Assembly (NCBI RefSeq): GCF_004365965.1
Contig: NZ_SOEB01000013.1
Span: 62,001-126,000 of the forward strand
Source of the DNA: Rhodovulum visakhapatnamense
GTDB taxonomy: Bacteria > Pseudomonadota > Alphaproteobacteria > Rhodobacterales > Rhodobacteraceae
Length of the DNA: 64,000 nucleotides
Direction: 5' to 3'
Shown here piece after piece: positions 63,868 through 64,000 of this stretch (positions within the stretch are counted from its first letter, which is position 1; each line of letters opens with the position of its first letter). A program made the translations under genes and the position numbers. Under the pieces are notes generated by a model that was given only the letters and a program-made list of their open reading frames with translations, was not told the origin of the DNA and did not search any database.

Positions 63868-63942
63868 TGGGGCGTAGCCAAGTGGTAAGGCACCGGTTTT
63901 TGGTACCGCGCACCGTAGGTTCGAATCCTACCGCCCCAGCCA
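63868..63942 (+). tRNA. tRNA-Gln (anticodon TTG)
   Basis: 75-base cloverleaf. Acceptor TGGGGCG begins with the U typical of tRNA-Gln and pairs with CGCCCCA. Anticodon loop TTTTGGT (anticodon TTG), T arm GTAGGTTCGAATCCTAC, CCA encoded. The outermost pair of the anticodon stem is a C-C mismatch. Nothing further was seen to the window end. Confidence 0.96.
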
Positions 63943-64000
63943 TATCCCGTTTTTCGCGGATCTGGTCTGATCGGCCGCATCTTGGCTAGCGGCGGTGGCC

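Overview
The window is a GC-rich chromosomal stretch that looks like an alphaproteobacterium of the Rhodobacteraceae/Paracoccaceae type (Rhodobacter, Rhodovulum or Paracoccus relatives). The reasons are a complete opgG-opgI-opgH-opgC glucan operon, an frcBCAK sugar ABC operon, TRAP and TTT solute transporters, a gcvTHP operon behind a tandem glycine riboswitch, and an intergenic hairpin element of a style I associate with this family. Taxonomy is inferred from gene content only.

Layout. 1-2030: 3' end of pyruvate carboxylase, then two tRNA-Gly(GCC) genes in a 131-bp tandem duplication. 2172-5922: tctCBA tricarboxylate-type transporter and a convergent NnrU-like membrane protein. 6288-10556: RND efflux pump and its fusion protein. 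10943-11149: cold-shock protein. 11615-14497: dctPQM-type TRAP transporter. 14516-18184: YbhGFSR/CecR-like ABC exporter with its TetR repressor and a perfect operator. 18249-23906: divergent ROK repressor and frcB-frcC-frcA-frcK plus a D-lyxose/D-mannose isomerase, with a perfect 14-bp inverted repeat between the divergent genes. 24003-28897: opgC, opgH, opgI, opgG (minus strand), preceded by a membrane-anchored TPR regulator-like gene (29244-31007). 31288-33230: tRNA-Ala(CGC), trxC and a DUF2254 membrane protein.

The second half begins with a visibly GC-poorer insert carrying a HEPN-like orphan gene (33546-34163). It is followed by gcvP, gcvH, gcvT and their riboswitch (34367-38970), gltX, a zinc-metallopeptidase-like gene and an MBL-fold hydrolase, an internally deleted IS481-family remnant abutting pfkB, wrbA, nadE, an 18-repeat MORN protein and an IS5-family remnant. 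Then come leuL-leuA with a leucine leader peptide, the cell-shape cluster mreB-mreC-mreD-mrdA-rodA with a coupled ghrA gene, an SseB-like gene with a uracil-DNA glycosylase family gene, nhaA, a capsule-export pair (KpsT-like and KpsE-like) with kdsA, and tRNA-Gln(TTG).

The genes fit a heterotroph importing organic acids and sugars. Fructose-type sugar enters by FrcBCA, the isomerase could turn mannose or lyxose into ketoses, and PfkB (encoded elsewhere in the window) fits downstream. OpgGHC makes periplasmic glucans, KdsA and the Kps-like proteins point to a Kdo-containing surface polysaccharide, and Mre/RodA/PBP2 build the lateral wall. The best candidates for new biology are the leucine leader whose promoter places the transcript start at its ATG, the KpsT-like ATPase with a damaged Walker A motif and no permease next to it, the HEPN orphan in a foreign-looking insert, and the three 11-bp-phased repeats before the MBL hydrolase. 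I found no CRISPR array and no prophage.
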